A DNA stretch of 64,000 nt from Chloroflexota bacterium (GCA_026707405.1 JAPOWW010000021.1:64841-128840); one strand, 5' to 3'; positions 40,614 through 52,183 are shown, counted from the first letter of the stretch. Numbers and translations: made by a program. Notes: generated from the sequence alone by a model not told the origin.

Positions 40614-41258
40614 ATGGTGGAGTTCGATGTCGAAAGTCAGCTTGGGGCGGTAGAGCGCAGCGTGTCGTGGCTGGAGCGCGACGGAATGGACGCCAGCGAG
40701 GTCACTCTGGCCCGCGACTACGCGACGACGGTTGAAGATTTGTGGGACGCGGTAACGAACCAGGAGCGCATTCCGCGCTGGTTCGCGCCGGTCAGCGGCG
40801 AGCTGCGGCTGGGGGGCCATTATCAGGTGGAAGGCAACGCCGGGGGCGAGATCACGGCGTGCGAGCAAAACTCACACTTCTCGCTCGACTGGGTGTTCAG
40901 CGGGTGGACGAGCTGGGTGGACGTAAGCGTCTCGGACGCAGGACCGGGCCGCGCGCGGCTCAGCCTCACGCATACCGCGCACCTTTCCGAATTCTGGGAC
41001 ACCTACGGACCGGGGGCGGCCGGGGTTGGCTGGGAAATGGGGTTCGTCGGACTTGGGCTGTACCTGGCGAATCCCGACTGGCCCAAGCCTGAAATCGTCG
41101 ATTTCGCAACTTCGCCGGACGGCAAGGCGTTCATCACCGGCAGCAGCGAGGGATGGGGACGAGCGGCGGTCGTGGCGGGTACGGACCCCGAGGCGGCGAA
41201 TGCGGCGGTAGCGAGGACGACCGCGTTCTACACCGGCGAGTCGGACGAGTCCGCCTGA
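40614..41258 (+). CDS. SRPBCC/AHSA1-like domain protein
   Basis: GAGGGA precedes the ATG at 40614. 214 aa. The START-like core begins near residue 28: SEVTLARDYATTVEDLWDAVTNQERIPRWFAPVSGELRLGGHYQVEG, the standard AHSA1 (activator of Hsp90 ATPase homologue 1-like) layout, with FSLDWVFSGWTSWVDVSVSD and HTAHLSEFWDTYGPGAAGVGWEMG following. A C-terminal tail of about 50 residues is extra. It is likely a ligand-binding or hydrolytic helper; no ArsR partner is adjacent. Confidence 0.88.
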   Translation: MVEFDVESQLGAVERSVSWLERDGMDASEVTLARDYATTVEDLWDAVTNQERIPRWFAPVSGELRLGGHYQVEGNAGGEITACEQNSHFSLDWVFSGWTSWVDVSVSDAGPGRARLSLTHTAHLSEFWDTYGPGAAGVGWEMGFVGLGLYLANPDWPKPEIVDFATSPDGKAFITGSSEGWGRAAVVAGTDPEAANAAVARTTAFYTGESDESA

Positions 41259-41364
41259 GGCTTGGGCAGGCCTGACCCTTTGTCGAGATAGGTGGCTGGA
41301 TAGCTGGGAGCGGATTAGGGCACTGCCGCGAATCGGCGATTGATCTATATCGCCGTGCCCACGT

Positions 41365-42000
41365 TTATCTTTTGCGGATTACGTTCAAGCCGTCGCGGAT
41401 GGTGAGCAGCACGTTGTGGACGCGCGGGTCGCTGGCGACGCGCTTGTTGAGGGCGTCGATGGCCTTGTCGTCGTCGCTCTGGGGGTCGAGCACCCGCCCA
41501 GACCACAGCACGTTGTCGACGACCATTACCCCGTTCGCGGCCAGCAGCTCCAAGCAGCGCTCGTAGTAGGCGGGGTAGTTGACCTTGTCGGCGTCGATGA
41601 AGATGAGATCGTAAGGGCCGGTCAGCTCTTCGAGGGTCTCCAGCGCGGGACCGATCCGGACGGTGATCTTCTTGCCGTGCGGGGTCTTATCGAAGAACCG
41701 GCGCGCCCGCCGCTCGGCCTCGGGGTCTATGTCGCACGAGGTCACGGTCCCATCTTCGGGAAGGGCGTGGGCCATCATCAGCGCGCTGAAGCCGGTGAAC
41801 AGCCCCAGCTCCAGGACGTGCCGGGCGCCTGAGGCGAAGATCAGGGTTTGGAGCAGACCGCCGACCAGCTTGTCCGAGATCATCCCGGCGCCCCGGATGT
41901 TCGCGTACGTATAGTCCTTGAGCTCCTCCAGAACAGGCGGGAGCGGGCTGGAGTGGTCGTCGGCGTATCTGTCCATGTTCTCGGGGACTATGAAATGCAT
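41365..42000 (-). CDS. Class I SAM-dependent O-methyltransferase (CCoAOMT family)
   Basis: 211 aa. Motif I is HVLELGLFTGFSALMMAHALPEDGTVTSCDIDPEAERRARRFF, with a metal-site Asp in YDLIFIDADKVNYPAYYERCLELLAANGVMVVDNVLWSGRV. The MISDKLVGGLLQTLIF stretch and the C-terminal FNDAL-like LTIRDGLNVIRK match the caffeoyl-CoA O-methyltransferase family, which methylates catechol-type substrates using a divalent metal. The start ATG at 42000 is clear. It is divergent from the membrane protein at 42267. Confidence 0.9.
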   Translation of the reverse strand: MHFIVPENMDRYADDHSSPLPPVLEELKDYTYANIRGAGMISDKLVGGLLQTLIFASGARHVLELGLFTGFSALMMAHALPEDGTVTSCDIDPEAERRARRFFDKTPHGKKITVRIGPALETLEELTGPYDLIFIDADKVNYPAYYERCLELLAANGVMVVDNVLWSGRVLDPQSDDDKAIDALNKRVASDPRVHNVLLTIRDGLNVIRKR

Positions 42001-42208
42001 TGCGATTTCCGTAGCTGTGGGGCGTATGGTTCAGCGCACTATAGAAGCAGCACTCATTCTGCCCAACTACGGCGCGGCATTGAAGCGCAGGACGTGGGGG
42101 ACCGATGGACGCGCCTCGCGCCCCGGCGCTCATGGGGAACCGAGGATGAGGCTTCCAGCCGGTCGGCTCGCGCGGCAGAGGCCGCGGCTGTTGCGCTTGA
42201 CGGGCGTT

Positions 42209-42266
42209 GGGCGCTACCGTCTTCCCGGTTAGGTGATGAGCATAGTGCGGTCAACGGGAGCGTGCT
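42209..42266 (+). promoter_or_regulatory. Conserved 58-bp leader of membrane protein paralogue A
   Basis: The 58 bp before the start at 42267 match the 58 bp before the paralogue at 61899, with roughly eight to nine substitutions and no gaps. Shared blocks are GGGCGCTACCGT and TAGGTGATGAGCA. A small frame inside starts ATGAGCA but its substitutions change amino acids, so the signal is more likely a promoter, operator or RNA element. Confidence 0.45.
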
Positions 42267-43025
42267 ATGGCTGCATCGAATGTGAGCGGGTTGGCGGGAT
42301 CCAAAGGCGCGGGCCTGGCCATCATGGCGGGGTTCGTGCTAACGCTGATCGCATCGTTCTTCGCACCGGGGTCTATGCTGATAGACCCCGTAGACCAGAC
42401 CGACTTCGCCAAAACGATAGACGTGATGGCCAACCACGCAAGCCTCGCGCACGCGATGACGTTTTTGGTGATCGTGGCGATGTTCCTTTACGCCTATGGC
42501 GTGCTGCCGCTGTTTCGCCTGCCCAACCGGCAAGGCGGACTTGCCTCTCCGGCGTTGCGATTCGGGTTGATAATGAGCCTGTTCGGGTGGGGCATCTTCA
42601 TCATAGGGATGGGCAAGAGGCATATGATCGTCCACCTGATGCAACGGAGCATGCAAGCGGAAGCCGCTCCGGAGATGCAGGCGGAGTTCCAGACTCTCGC
42701 CGTGGCCACTTACGCGGACATGGCTGGAATCTTCCTTGCGTTCCTGACGGTCTATCCATTCTCGTCCATGCTGCTTGGACTTGCCCTGGCGGCCCGATTC
42801 AGCGGAATAAGCGTCTACAGGCTGGCCGCTTACGGCCTTGTAGTCATAGGAGTGGCGGGGCTGGTGAACTTCCTGGTGGTCCAGCACGTTCCCGGAGTCG
42901 ACATCAGCGTGCTTCTCCCGCTTCACAGTACGCTTCTGCTTATCGGCGGCGTGTGCCTTTACCTGATCGGACTGGGGATGTACCTGGGGCGCAGCGAGCT
43001 AATGCCGGAGGGTTCCTCCGGCTAG
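42267..43025 (+). CDS. Multi-pass membrane protein, paralogue A
   Basis: 252 aa with about seven hydrophobic segments; GGGAG precedes the ATG. The conserved segments MGKRHMIVHLMQR (after TM3) and QTLAVATYADMAGIFLAFLTVYPF, and NFLVVQHVPG (before the last helix), recur in the paralogue at 61899. The KRHMIVH stretch puts His and basic residues next to membrane helices, which could bind heme or metal, but no known family is recognised. It is located between a divergent methyltransferase and katG. Confidence 0.8.
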   Translation: MAASNVSGLAGSKGAGLAIMAGFVLTLIASFFAPGSMLIDPVDQTDFAKTIDVMANHASLAHAMTFLVIVAMFLYAYGVLPLFRLPNRQGGLASPALRFGLIMSLFGWGIFIIGMGKRHMIVHLMQRSMQAEAAPEMQAEFQTLAVATYADMAGIFLAFLTVYPFSSMLLGLALAARFSGISVYRLAAYGLVVIGVAGLVNFLVVQHVPGVDISVLLPLHSTLLLIGGVCLYLIGLGMYLGRSELMPEGSSG

Positions 43026-43212
43026 GGCCGTACGCCGCCTTCCTCGACGGCGGAGGCAACCGCCGGTCTGCGGCATGTCTCCGGCGGCGGATCGCGGCCA
43101 CCTTGACTTCGCGGAGAAGTGACCCCCACATCGAGCGCGGCGGCGCTGGCGGACCTTTGTCCGCCAGCCCGATTACGGTTAAGTCAGCAACCGCGGGAGC
43201 GCTACGCCGAGG

Positions 43213-45420
<2,208 letters not shown>

Positions 45421-45525
45421 TCAAACGTCAACCTAGCGGACCTGGACGAGCCGCCGCGTGAGGCCTCGGTTCAATAGGGCCGAGCGAGTGCCGTTGCGGG
45501 ACTAACATAGCGGGTCGTATAGAGC

Positions 45526-46509
45526 TTGGCGGCGGGTAATGGTCGTCCGATCAACGTGCCGCCTCGCTTTCAGCTGGATTGGATTCAAGTGGACGTGGAC
45601 AACCCGCGCATCACGGAACGGCGAAATCCCGCGAGCGAAGGCATCGACATGATGTCCGCACGGGAGATCGTTTCGCTGATGAGTCGCGAGGACGAGAAGG
45701 TCATTGCCGCGGTGCGATCGGCCATCCCGAGCATCGCCAGAGCGGCCGAGCTGGTCTCGGAGGTCGTCAAGCGCGTCGGGCGCGTGTTTTACCAGGGCGC
45801 GGGCACTAGCGGACGAATCGCGGTGCTCGACGCGGCGGAGTGGACGCCGACCTTCGGGATCGATCCGGACCGGGTGGTCGCCCTGATTGCGGGTGGGGAT
45901 AAAGCGCTGCGAAGCTCGGTGGAGGGCGCCGAAGATCGTGCGGACCTTGGCGCCGGGGACCTGCGGACCAACGGGTTTTCGGATAGCGACCTGCTGATCG
46001 GAGTCTCCGCCAGCGGATCGACTCCGTACGTGCTCGGTGGGTTTTCCTACGCCAGAGAGGTAGGGGCCAAGAGCGTGGCCGTGACCTCCAATCCGGGTTC
46101 TCCCTTCCACTCGGCGGCCGACGTGGTGATCGAAGTCGTGGCAGGTCCTGAAGTTGTTACCGGCTCGACCCGCCTCAAGGCCGGCACGGCTCAAAAGATG
46201 GTCCTGAACATGATCAGCACGGCCGCGATGGTGCTCGCGAACGAGACTTACGAAAACTTGATGGTCGGCCTGACGGCGGTGAACGAGAAGCTGACCAACA
46301 GAGCGGTATCCATGATTCGGGAGGTCTCGGGCGTGTCCGCGGCCGAAGCGCACGGCGCGCTTGTCGAGTCCGACGGCTCGATAAAGGTCGCGCTGCTCTG
46401 CACGTGTCTGGAAGTCAGTCCGGATGAGTCCCGGCTGTTGCTCAAGCGGTCCGATGGATCGTTGCGCGCGGCGATGGAGGCCGCCGCCGCCGATGAGTGC
46501 TCTGGATAG
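45526..46509 (+). CDS. murQ: N-acetylmuramic acid 6-phosphate etherase
   Basis: 327 aa from a TTG at 45526. TERRNPASEGIDMMSAREIVSLMSREDEKVIAAVRSAIPSI is the family opening, and VGRVFYQGAGTSGRIAVLDAAEWTPTFGIDPDRV contains the SIS-fold loop and the conserved catalytic Glu (E in DAAEWTPTFG). Two further SIS motifs, GVSASGSTPYVLGG and TRLKAGTAQKMVLNMISTAAM, complete the pattern. The enzyme removes lactate from MurNAc-6P during peptidoglycan recycling. No anmK or PTS gene is adjacent. Confidence 0.93.
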   Translation: MAAGNGRPINVPPRFQLDWIQVDVDNPRITERRNPASEGIDMMSAREIVSLMSREDEKVIAAVRSAIPSIARAAELVSEVVKRVGRVFYQGAGTSGRIAVLDAAEWTPTFGIDPDRVVALIAGGDKALRSSVEGAEDRADLGAGDLRTNGFSDSDLLIGVSASGSTPYVLGGFSYAREVGAKSVAVTSNPGSPFHSAADVVIEVVAGPEVVTGSTRLKAGTAQKMVLNMISTAAMVLANETYENLMVGLTAVNEKLTNRAVSMIREVSGVSAAEAHGALVESDGSIKVALLCTCLEVSPDESRLLLKRSDGSLRAAMEAAAADECSG

Positions 46510-46551
46510 TCCGGCCATCGTGAGGCAAAAGACGCGCTCCGGAGGACGCCG

Positions 46552-47604
46552 ATGGTGTCGATACAAACGCTGAGCAGCAGCGAGACCCTGAAAGTGACGG
46601 TTCTCGGTCCGGGAGATAGTCGGGCCGAGACGCCTGAGAATCGGGACGTGTGGTGGTTCCTCGCCCAGCCGTTCGATCCCTGGGTGAGTCCGGCCGAAGC
46701 CGAGATGCTGGCCCGCGCGCTGCGGGGAGCAACTGACGGCACGCTCCACGACTACATGTTCGTGGGGAGGTTGGACGACACCGTCGTGGGCACCGCGTGG
46801 CACGCCACGAACCGTGCAACTCGCGAGATGGGTGTCTACGGTTACGTGCTTACAGACCCGGCGCACCGCGGCAAGGGCATCGCCCAGATTCTGACGAAGA
46901 TGTCCTTGGAGCACTTCCGGGCTGACGGCGGAAAGGCCGTCTATCTTGGCACTGACAATCCGATTGCCCGACACGTATACGAGAAGTTGGGGTACAGAAG
47001 CTACAACGGCATCGTGATGCGCGCAGTTCGTGAAGACGTAGACCCCGACATATTTGATACCGACTACTTTCGCTACGACGGCAAGGGCCTTGTTCGCGAC
47101 GTCACGCAAGGCGACGTAGGTGGGTACGTGGCGCTACTCCACGCGCGCGAGCCAACCGACTGGGTAGTCCGAGATTTCACCGAAAGCCTGTTCTTCGCGC
47201 CTCCGGCAGTCCAGGCGACTGGCTGCGTGGGGCCGTTCGACCGCATTTGGCTGCGGCATGAGATGAATTCGGCGAATCAGTTGAAGGCGTTGGTCACCAG
47301 GGATGACCGAATTGTGGCGGCCGCCGCCCTGGCTGGCCCGGCGAGCGGCGCTCTGGCCGGTTCCGCTATGCTCGAGTTTCAGTGTTACCCGACATACCGC
47401 GGTGAGTTGGAAACGCTGCTCTCAGCAACACTCGAGGCGGCGCAATCGGCCGGCGTGCGAAGCGTTCGGGGGTACGCAGTCGCCGCCGACCGCCGCGCAG
47501 CCTTTATGGAGGCGGGATTCAGCGAGGAATCGGTCGCGCGCGGGCTGCTTGATCTGGGCGACAAGCGGGCCGATGTGCACATTTTCCAGCGGGACTTGGG
47601 CTGA
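46552..47604 (+). CDS. Two-domain GNAT family acetyltransferase
   Basis: 350 aa. The N-terminal GNAT domain (about residues 35-165) has HDYMFVGRLDDTVVGTAWHATNRATREMGVYGYVLTDPAHRGKGIAQILTKM, with HRGKGIA as the acetyl-CoA loop, and YLGTDNPIARHVYEKLGY. The C-terminal half (about 190-350) has LKALVTRDDRIVAAAALAGP and FMEAGFSEESVARGLL, a degenerate second GNAT-like fold without a clear CoA loop. It follows murQ by 42 bp and may share its transcript. Substrate unknown. Confidence 0.82.
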   Translation: MVSIQTLSSSETLKVTVLGPGDSRAETPENRDVWWFLAQPFDPWVSPAEAEMLARALRGATDGTLHDYMFVGRLDDTVVGTAWHATNRATREMGVYGYVLTDPAHRGKGIAQILTKMSLEHFRADGGKAVYLGTDNPIARHVYEKLGYRSYNGIVMRAVREDVDPDIFDTDYFRYDGKGLVRDVTQGDVGGYVALLHAREPTDWVVRDFTESLFFAPPAVQATGCVGPFDRIWLRHEMNSANQLKALVTRDDRIVAAAALAGPASGALAGSAMLEFQCYPTYRGELETLLSATLEAAQSAGVRSVRGYAVAADRRAAFMEAGFSEESVARGLLDLGDKRADVHIFQRDLG

Positions 47605-47631
47605 CCGGCGGCGAGCCGCTTCCGATGATTC

Positions 47632-48363
47632 TCAGAAGGTCTCGGCGTCGGCGCCGAACCATTTTCGGATCAGATCGTTCAAGGAGCCGTCCGCCTTCAT
47701 GTCGCCGATGGCCTGGTCCAGCTTTTCCTTCAACCGGCTGTCTTGCTCCCGGACGCCGATGCCGACGCCAGATCCCAGCGTGACTCTCGGGCCTACGATG
47801 GCCAGCTTTCCTTCATACTCCGCCATGCTCTCCCGGGCGAATTCCAGGTCGACCAGCGCGGCGTCGGCTTCGCCGTCCAGGACCGCCGAGACCAGGTCCG
47901 GGGCCAACGGGTATTCCAGTAATGTCGCGCCGGACTGGGAGAGGTAGCCGGCCTGGGTGGTGGCCACCTGGGCGGCTACCTTGCCGTCGACAACGTCTAC
48001 GGCGGCTCCGGCGAGGGCGAGATAGACGGAAGGGCTGGGCGGGACGTAGGGCTGGGTGAAGTCGATAAGCCGGTCGCGCTCGTCGGTGATGCTCATCCCG
48101 GCGAGGATGGCGTCATAGTTGCCGGCGACGAGGTTGGGGATAATGCTGTCCCAATCGTTGGTGACCCAGATGCATTCGAGATCCGCCCGCCGACACAGCT
48201 CGTCTCCCAGTTCGCGCTCGAAGCCGTCGATCTCGCCATCGTCGTTGATGAAGTTGTAAGGGGGATAGGCGCCTTCCGTTCCCAATTTGACGACATCGGC
48301 TTCCCTGTCGCACGACAGGGAAATAGAGATGAGCAAGGCGGCCGCGAGGACGAGTCTGATCAT
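47632..48363 (-). CDS. Polar amino-acid ABC transporter substrate-binding lipoprotein
   Basis: Start at the ATG 48363 (MIRLVLAAALLISISLSC), giving a lipoprotein signal with the Cys near residue 18; the frame upstream to 48447 is unneeded. 243 aa. VVKLGTEGAYPPYNFINDDGEIDGFERELGDELCRRADLECIWVTNDWDSIIPNLVAGNYDAILAGMSITDERDRLIDFTQPYV is the classic SBP_bac_3 pattern for cationic or polar amino acids. No permease or ATPase is adjacent, so it is an orphan binding protein. Confidence 0.92.
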   Translation of the reverse strand: MIRLVLAAALLISISLSCDREADVVKLGTEGAYPPYNFINDDGEIDGFERELGDELCRRADLECIWVTNDWDSIIPNLVAGNYDAILAGMSITDERDRLIDFTQPYVPPSPSVYLALAGAAVDVVDGKVAAQVATTQAGYLSQSGATLLEYPLAPDLVSAVLDGEADAALVDLEFARESMAEYEGKLAIVGPRVTLGSGVGIGVREQDSRLKEKLDQAIGDMKADGSLNDLIRKWFGADAETF

Positions 48364-48427
48364 GTTCCGCCTAACGTTTGCGGACCGACCGGATCGGGAG
48401 TTCACAGCGATTTCCACCGCACTTCCG

Positions 48428-48919
48428 CTATGGAGACAGCTTTTCACGTAGGGTCTCGATCAACTCGAGGAGCCCCGGAGGAGCTTCTTCCGCTTCGTCC
48501 CGCTGGGCGAGGTCCTCCAGCGCCTCGACCACTCGCAGGTCGCCGAATTCCACCAACTGCTCGATCGCCAGCAGGTGTGGATGCGGCGAGTAGAAGGGAT
48601 AGCCGTCCGGGTGCTTCTCCGGCGACCTTACGAGATCCAGCAGGTGCAGGCGGATCTCCTCGGTGTCCGGCGACGGCTGCCAGAACTCCCGCGCCTCGTC
48701 GGCGCCATGAACGTACACGGGCCCGATGGGTATAGGGTCGCGGTCGATCCGGCGATACGGGTGGTTGGCGCAGTACGTATAGAAGGGATCCGGGATGTCG
48801 AGCTGGCGGATCTCGCAGTAGCTGGGGATGGCCCCGTCGAAGTTGACAGTCCCGCGTTTGCCGCCGTTGGAGCGGTTGAACCAGCAGGAGCCGCAGCAGT
48901 CCGATCCTCCGTTCGGCAT
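48428..48919 (-). CDS. Conserved protein of unknown function with N-terminal Cys cluster
   Basis: 163 aa starting MPNGGSDCCGSCWFNRSNGG. The Cys at residues 8, 9 and 12 plus SYCEIRQLDIPDPFYTYCANHPYRR suggests a small metal site; the middle, IPIGPVYVHG, and the C-terminal helices (LLAIEQLVEFGDLRVVEALEDLAQRD) look HEAT-like. I do not recognise a named family. It stands alone on the minus strand, upstream of the binding protein, with 64 bp between them. Confidence 0.65.
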   Translation of the reverse strand: MPNGGSDCCGSCWFNRSNGGKRGTVNFDGAIPSYCEIRQLDIPDPFYTYCANHPYRRIDRDPIPIGPVYVHGADEAREFWQPSPDTEEIRLHLLDLVRSPEKHPDGYPFYSPHPHLLAIEQLVEFGDLRVVEALEDLAQRDEAEEAPPGLLELIETLREKLSP

Positions 48920-49127
48920 GAGTGCGACCTCCTCCCCTCGGCTGACCGTCCCCAGTGATTGTGTCAGGGGCTATGTTAGTCCGGCGAGCATCAGAGCAGG
49001 CTGGCTGCCAGAGCTAGCGATCCCGAGTCCGTAATTCGCTCATCTATCTAGTGAGTCGGACCACCATTGAGCTGGTGATCCAACTCTAAATTGATGCTAG
49101 GGAACATGTACCCGGCCATCAGACGTA

Positions 49128-50564
49128 CTACGTTCCGTATGAAGTGGCCGTTGATTCCAAGGAGCTTCCAGCGGAGCCCTGCGAGCGTTGCTGTCGAAGT
49201 GACATTGCCTTGCGGACCGAGTGCCAAGGCTTCTTGATGAAACGACGGCCAAGGCCTCGCTCGATCTCATTCCACTTCGGCTCATCCTCAGCCGTGATGA
49301 AGGTCACGGCCTCGCCGGAACGGCCCATGCGTCCGGTCCGTCCGACGCGGTGGGTGAACAGCTTCTCCGAGTCCGGCAGGTCATAGTTGATAACCTGGCC
49401 GATATCCTCAAAGTCCAAGCCTCTGGCGGCCACATTCGTTGCCACCAAGACCGACGCGGCGCCGGAGCGGAAGTCCTTCATCACGCGTTCACGTGCGTTT
49501 TGGCTTAGATTCCCCTGGAGCGCTCCTACCGGGTAGTCCAACGAATCGAGCCGTTTCGCCAGCTTCTTGACGCCGTGCTTGGTCTTGAGAAAGACGATAG
49601 CAGGCGTACCGTCTAGCCCGTCCAGCAGCGTTCGCAGGGCCGCCATCTTGTCACTCTTCCGGATGGTGTAGACGAGATGCTCGACGGTGGGCGGCGCTTG
49701 CAAACCAGCGTCCACTTCCACGCTTACAGGCCGACGCAAGTGCTTCGCAGCGGTGTTGGTCACCCACTCAGGCATGGTCGCGGACAGAAGCGCTGTCTGC
49801 CGCTCGCGGGGCGCGCGGCCTATGATGGATTCGACGTCAGGGGCAAACCCCCTGTCTAGCATTTCATCCGCTTCGTCCAGCACAAGAAATCGCACTGAAG
49901 CCAGGTCGAGCGTTCCTTGCCGCAGATGGTCCAACGTTCGGCCCGGAGTGCCGACGACGACCTGGGCACCGTCCCTCAACGCCGCGTACTGCGACCTCGG
50001 AGGTCGGCCGCCGTACAGCAGCGCCACGCGGATCTGCCGTGAAGAAGCCAGGGCTTCGATGACTCCGGCCACCTGGATGGCCAGTTCGCGAGTGGGTAGC
50101 AGCACAAGCGCCTGAACCCGCCGGAGCGACGGGTCGCACCTCTCAACCAGGGGCACCGCGAACGCCAGCGTCTTTCCAGAGCCCGTACGTGCCTGGCCGA
50201 TCAGGTCTCGTCCCGCCATGAGAGGAGGTATAGCCTTCACCTGAATGGGCGTGGGCCTCGATATGTTCATCCGGGATATCGCCGCCTTGGTAGCCTCCGT
50301 CAAAGGCATTCCGGAGAAACCAGGACCACCCGGCGGGGCGCTATCAACGGCGCGATTGCCTACGGTAGACGGCTTGCTGCCGTTTGTGCCGACCGTCGAG
50401 GAGCGCCCGTTGCGACGAGCATTGAAGCACGAGCGGCAATATACCGGCTTGCCTTGTCTTGGCCGGAATGGGACGGTGGCGGACTTGCCGCAGTCGTGGC
50501 AAACGGCTCGGTGCCGAGGGCGCTTGCCTGGGCGTGCTTGTGCGGGCGTGGAACGATACGTCAT
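49128..50564 (-). CDS. DEAD-box RNA helicase with N-terminal CxxC-x17-CxxC zinc motif
   Basis: 478 aa. Residues 20-47 hold C22HDC25 and C43RSC46 with exactly 17 residues between the pairs, a small zinc-binding motif known from several phyla. The helicase core follows: Q motif RPTPIQVKAI, Walker A ARTGSGKT (about 124-131), PTRELA, GTPGR, VLDEADEML, LLSATMP, and ATNVAARGLDFEDIGQVINYDLP with HRVGRTGRMGR. RNA remodelling, for example ribosome assembly or cold adaptation, is likely. The tail after residue 450 is basic. Confidence 0.93.
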   Translation of the reverse strand: MTYRSTPAQARPGKRPRHRAVCHDCGKSATVPFRPRQGKPVYCRSCFNARRNGRSSTVGTNGSKPSTVGNRAVDSAPPGGPGFSGMPLTEATKAAISRMNISRPTPIQVKAIPPLMAGRDLIGQARTGSGKTLAFAVPLVERCDPSLRRVQALVLLPTRELAIQVAGVIEALASSRQIRVALLYGGRPPRSQYAALRDGAQVVVGTPGRTLDHLRQGTLDLASVRFLVLDEADEMLDRGFAPDVESIIGRAPRERQTALLSATMPEWVTNTAAKHLRRPVSVEVDAGLQAPPTVEHLVYTIRKSDKMAALRTLLDGLDGTPAIVFLKTKHGVKKLAKRLDSLDYPVGALQGNLSQNARERVMKDFRSGAASVLVATNVAARGLDFEDIGQVINYDLPDSEKLFTHRVGRTGRMGRSGEAVTFITAEDEPKWNEIERGLGRRFIKKPWHSVRKAMSLRQQRSQGSAGSSLESTATSYGT

Positions 50565-50887
50565 GTTGGAACGGACTTCCTAATCTAGAGGTGGTAACTA
50601 CAGTTAAATCAGCGAGGAAATGAACAAGAAGAGAAGGGCCCGAGGGGGCGATACGTTCTCGCGTCAAACCTTGGCGAGCTAATCAAGTGTATTTGCGAGT
50701 ATAGCTCAATTGAATGATCGTTAGGTCGGGTCGTGTACTCAACGGGTACATGCTGACCTGGCCCATGGCTTGTTATGGAGGCTACGTCAGTCGCGCGAGC
50801 GTCGAGACAGGCTCGGCATCGAGAGTGGTTGCAAGCGGCGGTGTTAGTGGGCTGTGGGCGTCGATAGCGACGGGTGTTGAGTTGAGG
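50565..50887. other. Intergenic region, nothing recognised
   Basis: 323 bp between two minus-strand genes. The long open plus-strand frame that crosses it (from 50714) is an antisense shadow of the EEP gene. No hairpin, repeat or RNA gene was recognised. The helicase promoter should lie here. Confidence 0.4.
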
Positions 50888-52183
50888 TCACGCCACGTCG
50901 ATAAGAAGGCGGCAGTGGTCGCTGGCCCCCCAGTCGTCAACGGAGTTGAGAGCGCGTACGGCGATGCTCTCGTGGAATCCACGAGAGGCGAAGACGTAGT
51001 CGAGCTGGGTCTGGGCGGTCTCGGGCGATTGAGCCGTCGTGTAGTACGTCGGCACGTTTCGCGTATCGGGCGGCAAGCCGTGAGGAGTTGGATTCGCCTG
51101 CCTGCCGCCGGGATGCTGCGGACCCATGAACTCCATGCCCAGCGTCTTGAACCTGTCGAAGACGGAGCTTTCCCGTTCCGCCAGCGACTGCGGATCGTCG
51201 AGAACGGAGCCGTAGACCATGTTGAGGTCGCCCGCCGCAAGGATGCGGTGGGAGCCGGGATCGGCGTCGCCGATGAACGCCGAAAGGTCGGAGATGATGC
51301 GATGCGCCGACCCGTCCGGAAAGCCGACTTTCCACTTGCTGCGGGTCGAGGGGTGCGGGTAGATCCAACGCGCGTACATGGAAACGGCGATGAACGGCTC
51401 GGAGTCAGATTCCAGGGGAATGACCCGCGCGGCGGCGATAGTGCCGATGCCGCTGACCGCGATCTCGTCCGGCTCCACATACATGATCGGGCTGACCTGC
51501 TTGAACCACTCCACTTCGACCCGGTCGGAGAGCTTCACGACCTTCGGCCAGCGGTCATAGAGCTTTGGCCAGCGGCCCTCATACCAGCGCGAGTTCCATA
51601 CGTGCGAGTCCCAGTGCTCCATGGGGCCTGTGTCGATTTCATGAACCACGTCCGCCGGCGGCTTGCCGGCCTCTTGCAGCAGGGCAAGGTCCGCGCCCAT
51701 ATCGACCAGCTCACGCCACGGCTGATGTTTCGTGGCGATGTTCCAACACACGACTCTAGTCATGCCCTCAGCCTTGCCTCCGACTCCCACGGCGGCATGT
51801 CGACTCCGGTCAAGGGGTAGGTCGGTTTTCGCGGGTAATCGGCGTTTTTCCCGGTAGGTCGGACCGCTGGGATCAATGAGATTGGCGATGCATTCCAGCT
51901 GGGCAACTATGGCGTCGAGGGTTGCGTTGCGGTCAGCACCTGCCGGTAAGTCGATTGGCACGGATACCTCCCCCCAATACCATTCCAACCCCGGTTCTGC
52001 CAGATCGCCTAGCCGGTCGCGCACCTCTTCCACACTTACTTTGGCGGGGTGTTTGCTTCGGTAGAACGACAGCCAAAGCGGTTTGTCTGGGATCTGTTCC
52101 AAGGTTTTGTAACAGATACCAAGCCAAGCGGACGCGCCCGCAAGAGTGAGATACCGTCCGTAGTAATCGAACCCCACCCCCAC
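50888..52183 (-). CDS. Endonuclease/exonuclease/phosphatase (EEP) domain protein with N-terminal extension
   Basis: 431 aa from a GTG at 52183. Residues 1 to about 140 form an extension (SAWLGICYKTLEQIPDKPLWLSFYRS and a helix-rich part) with no recognised fold. The EEP domain begins at TRVVCWNIATKHQPWRELVDMGADLALLQEAG, with the metal-binding Glu. Further motifs are RILAAGDLNMVYG (Asp-Asn) and the C-terminal DWGASDHCRLLIDV (Asp-His). Substrates of the family range from DNA to lipids; the neighbour upstream is nuclease-like, which hints at a nucleic-acid role. Confidence 0.82.
   Translation of the reverse strand: MGVGFDYYGRYLTLAGASAWLGICYKTLEQIPDKPLWLSFYRSKHPAKVSVEEVRDRLGDLAEPGLEWYWGEVSVPIDLPAGADRNATLDAIVAQLECIANLIDPSGPTYREKRRLPAKTDLPLDRSRHAAVGVGGKAEGMTRVVCWNIATKHQPWRELVDMGADLALLQEAGKPPADVVHEIDTGPMEHWDSHVWNSRWYEGRWPKLYDRWPKVVKLSDRVEVEWFKQVSPIMYVEPDEIAVSGIGTIAAARVIPLESDSEPFIAVSMYARWIYPHPSTRSKWKVGFPDGSAHRIISDLSAFIGDADPGSHRILAAGDLNMVYGSVLDDPQSLAERESSVFDRFKTLGMEFMGPQHPGGRQANPTPHGLPPDTRNVPTYYTTAQSPETAQTQLDYVFASRGFHESIAVRALNSVDDWGASDHCRLLIDVA

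Noticed and set aside
45502..47109. 535-codon minus-strand open frame
   Set aside because: Antisense shadow of murQ and the GNAT gene; it contains no domain and has a composition typical of antisense GC-rich DNA.
50714..51820. 368-codon plus-strand frame
   Set aside because: Antisense shadow of the EEP gene.
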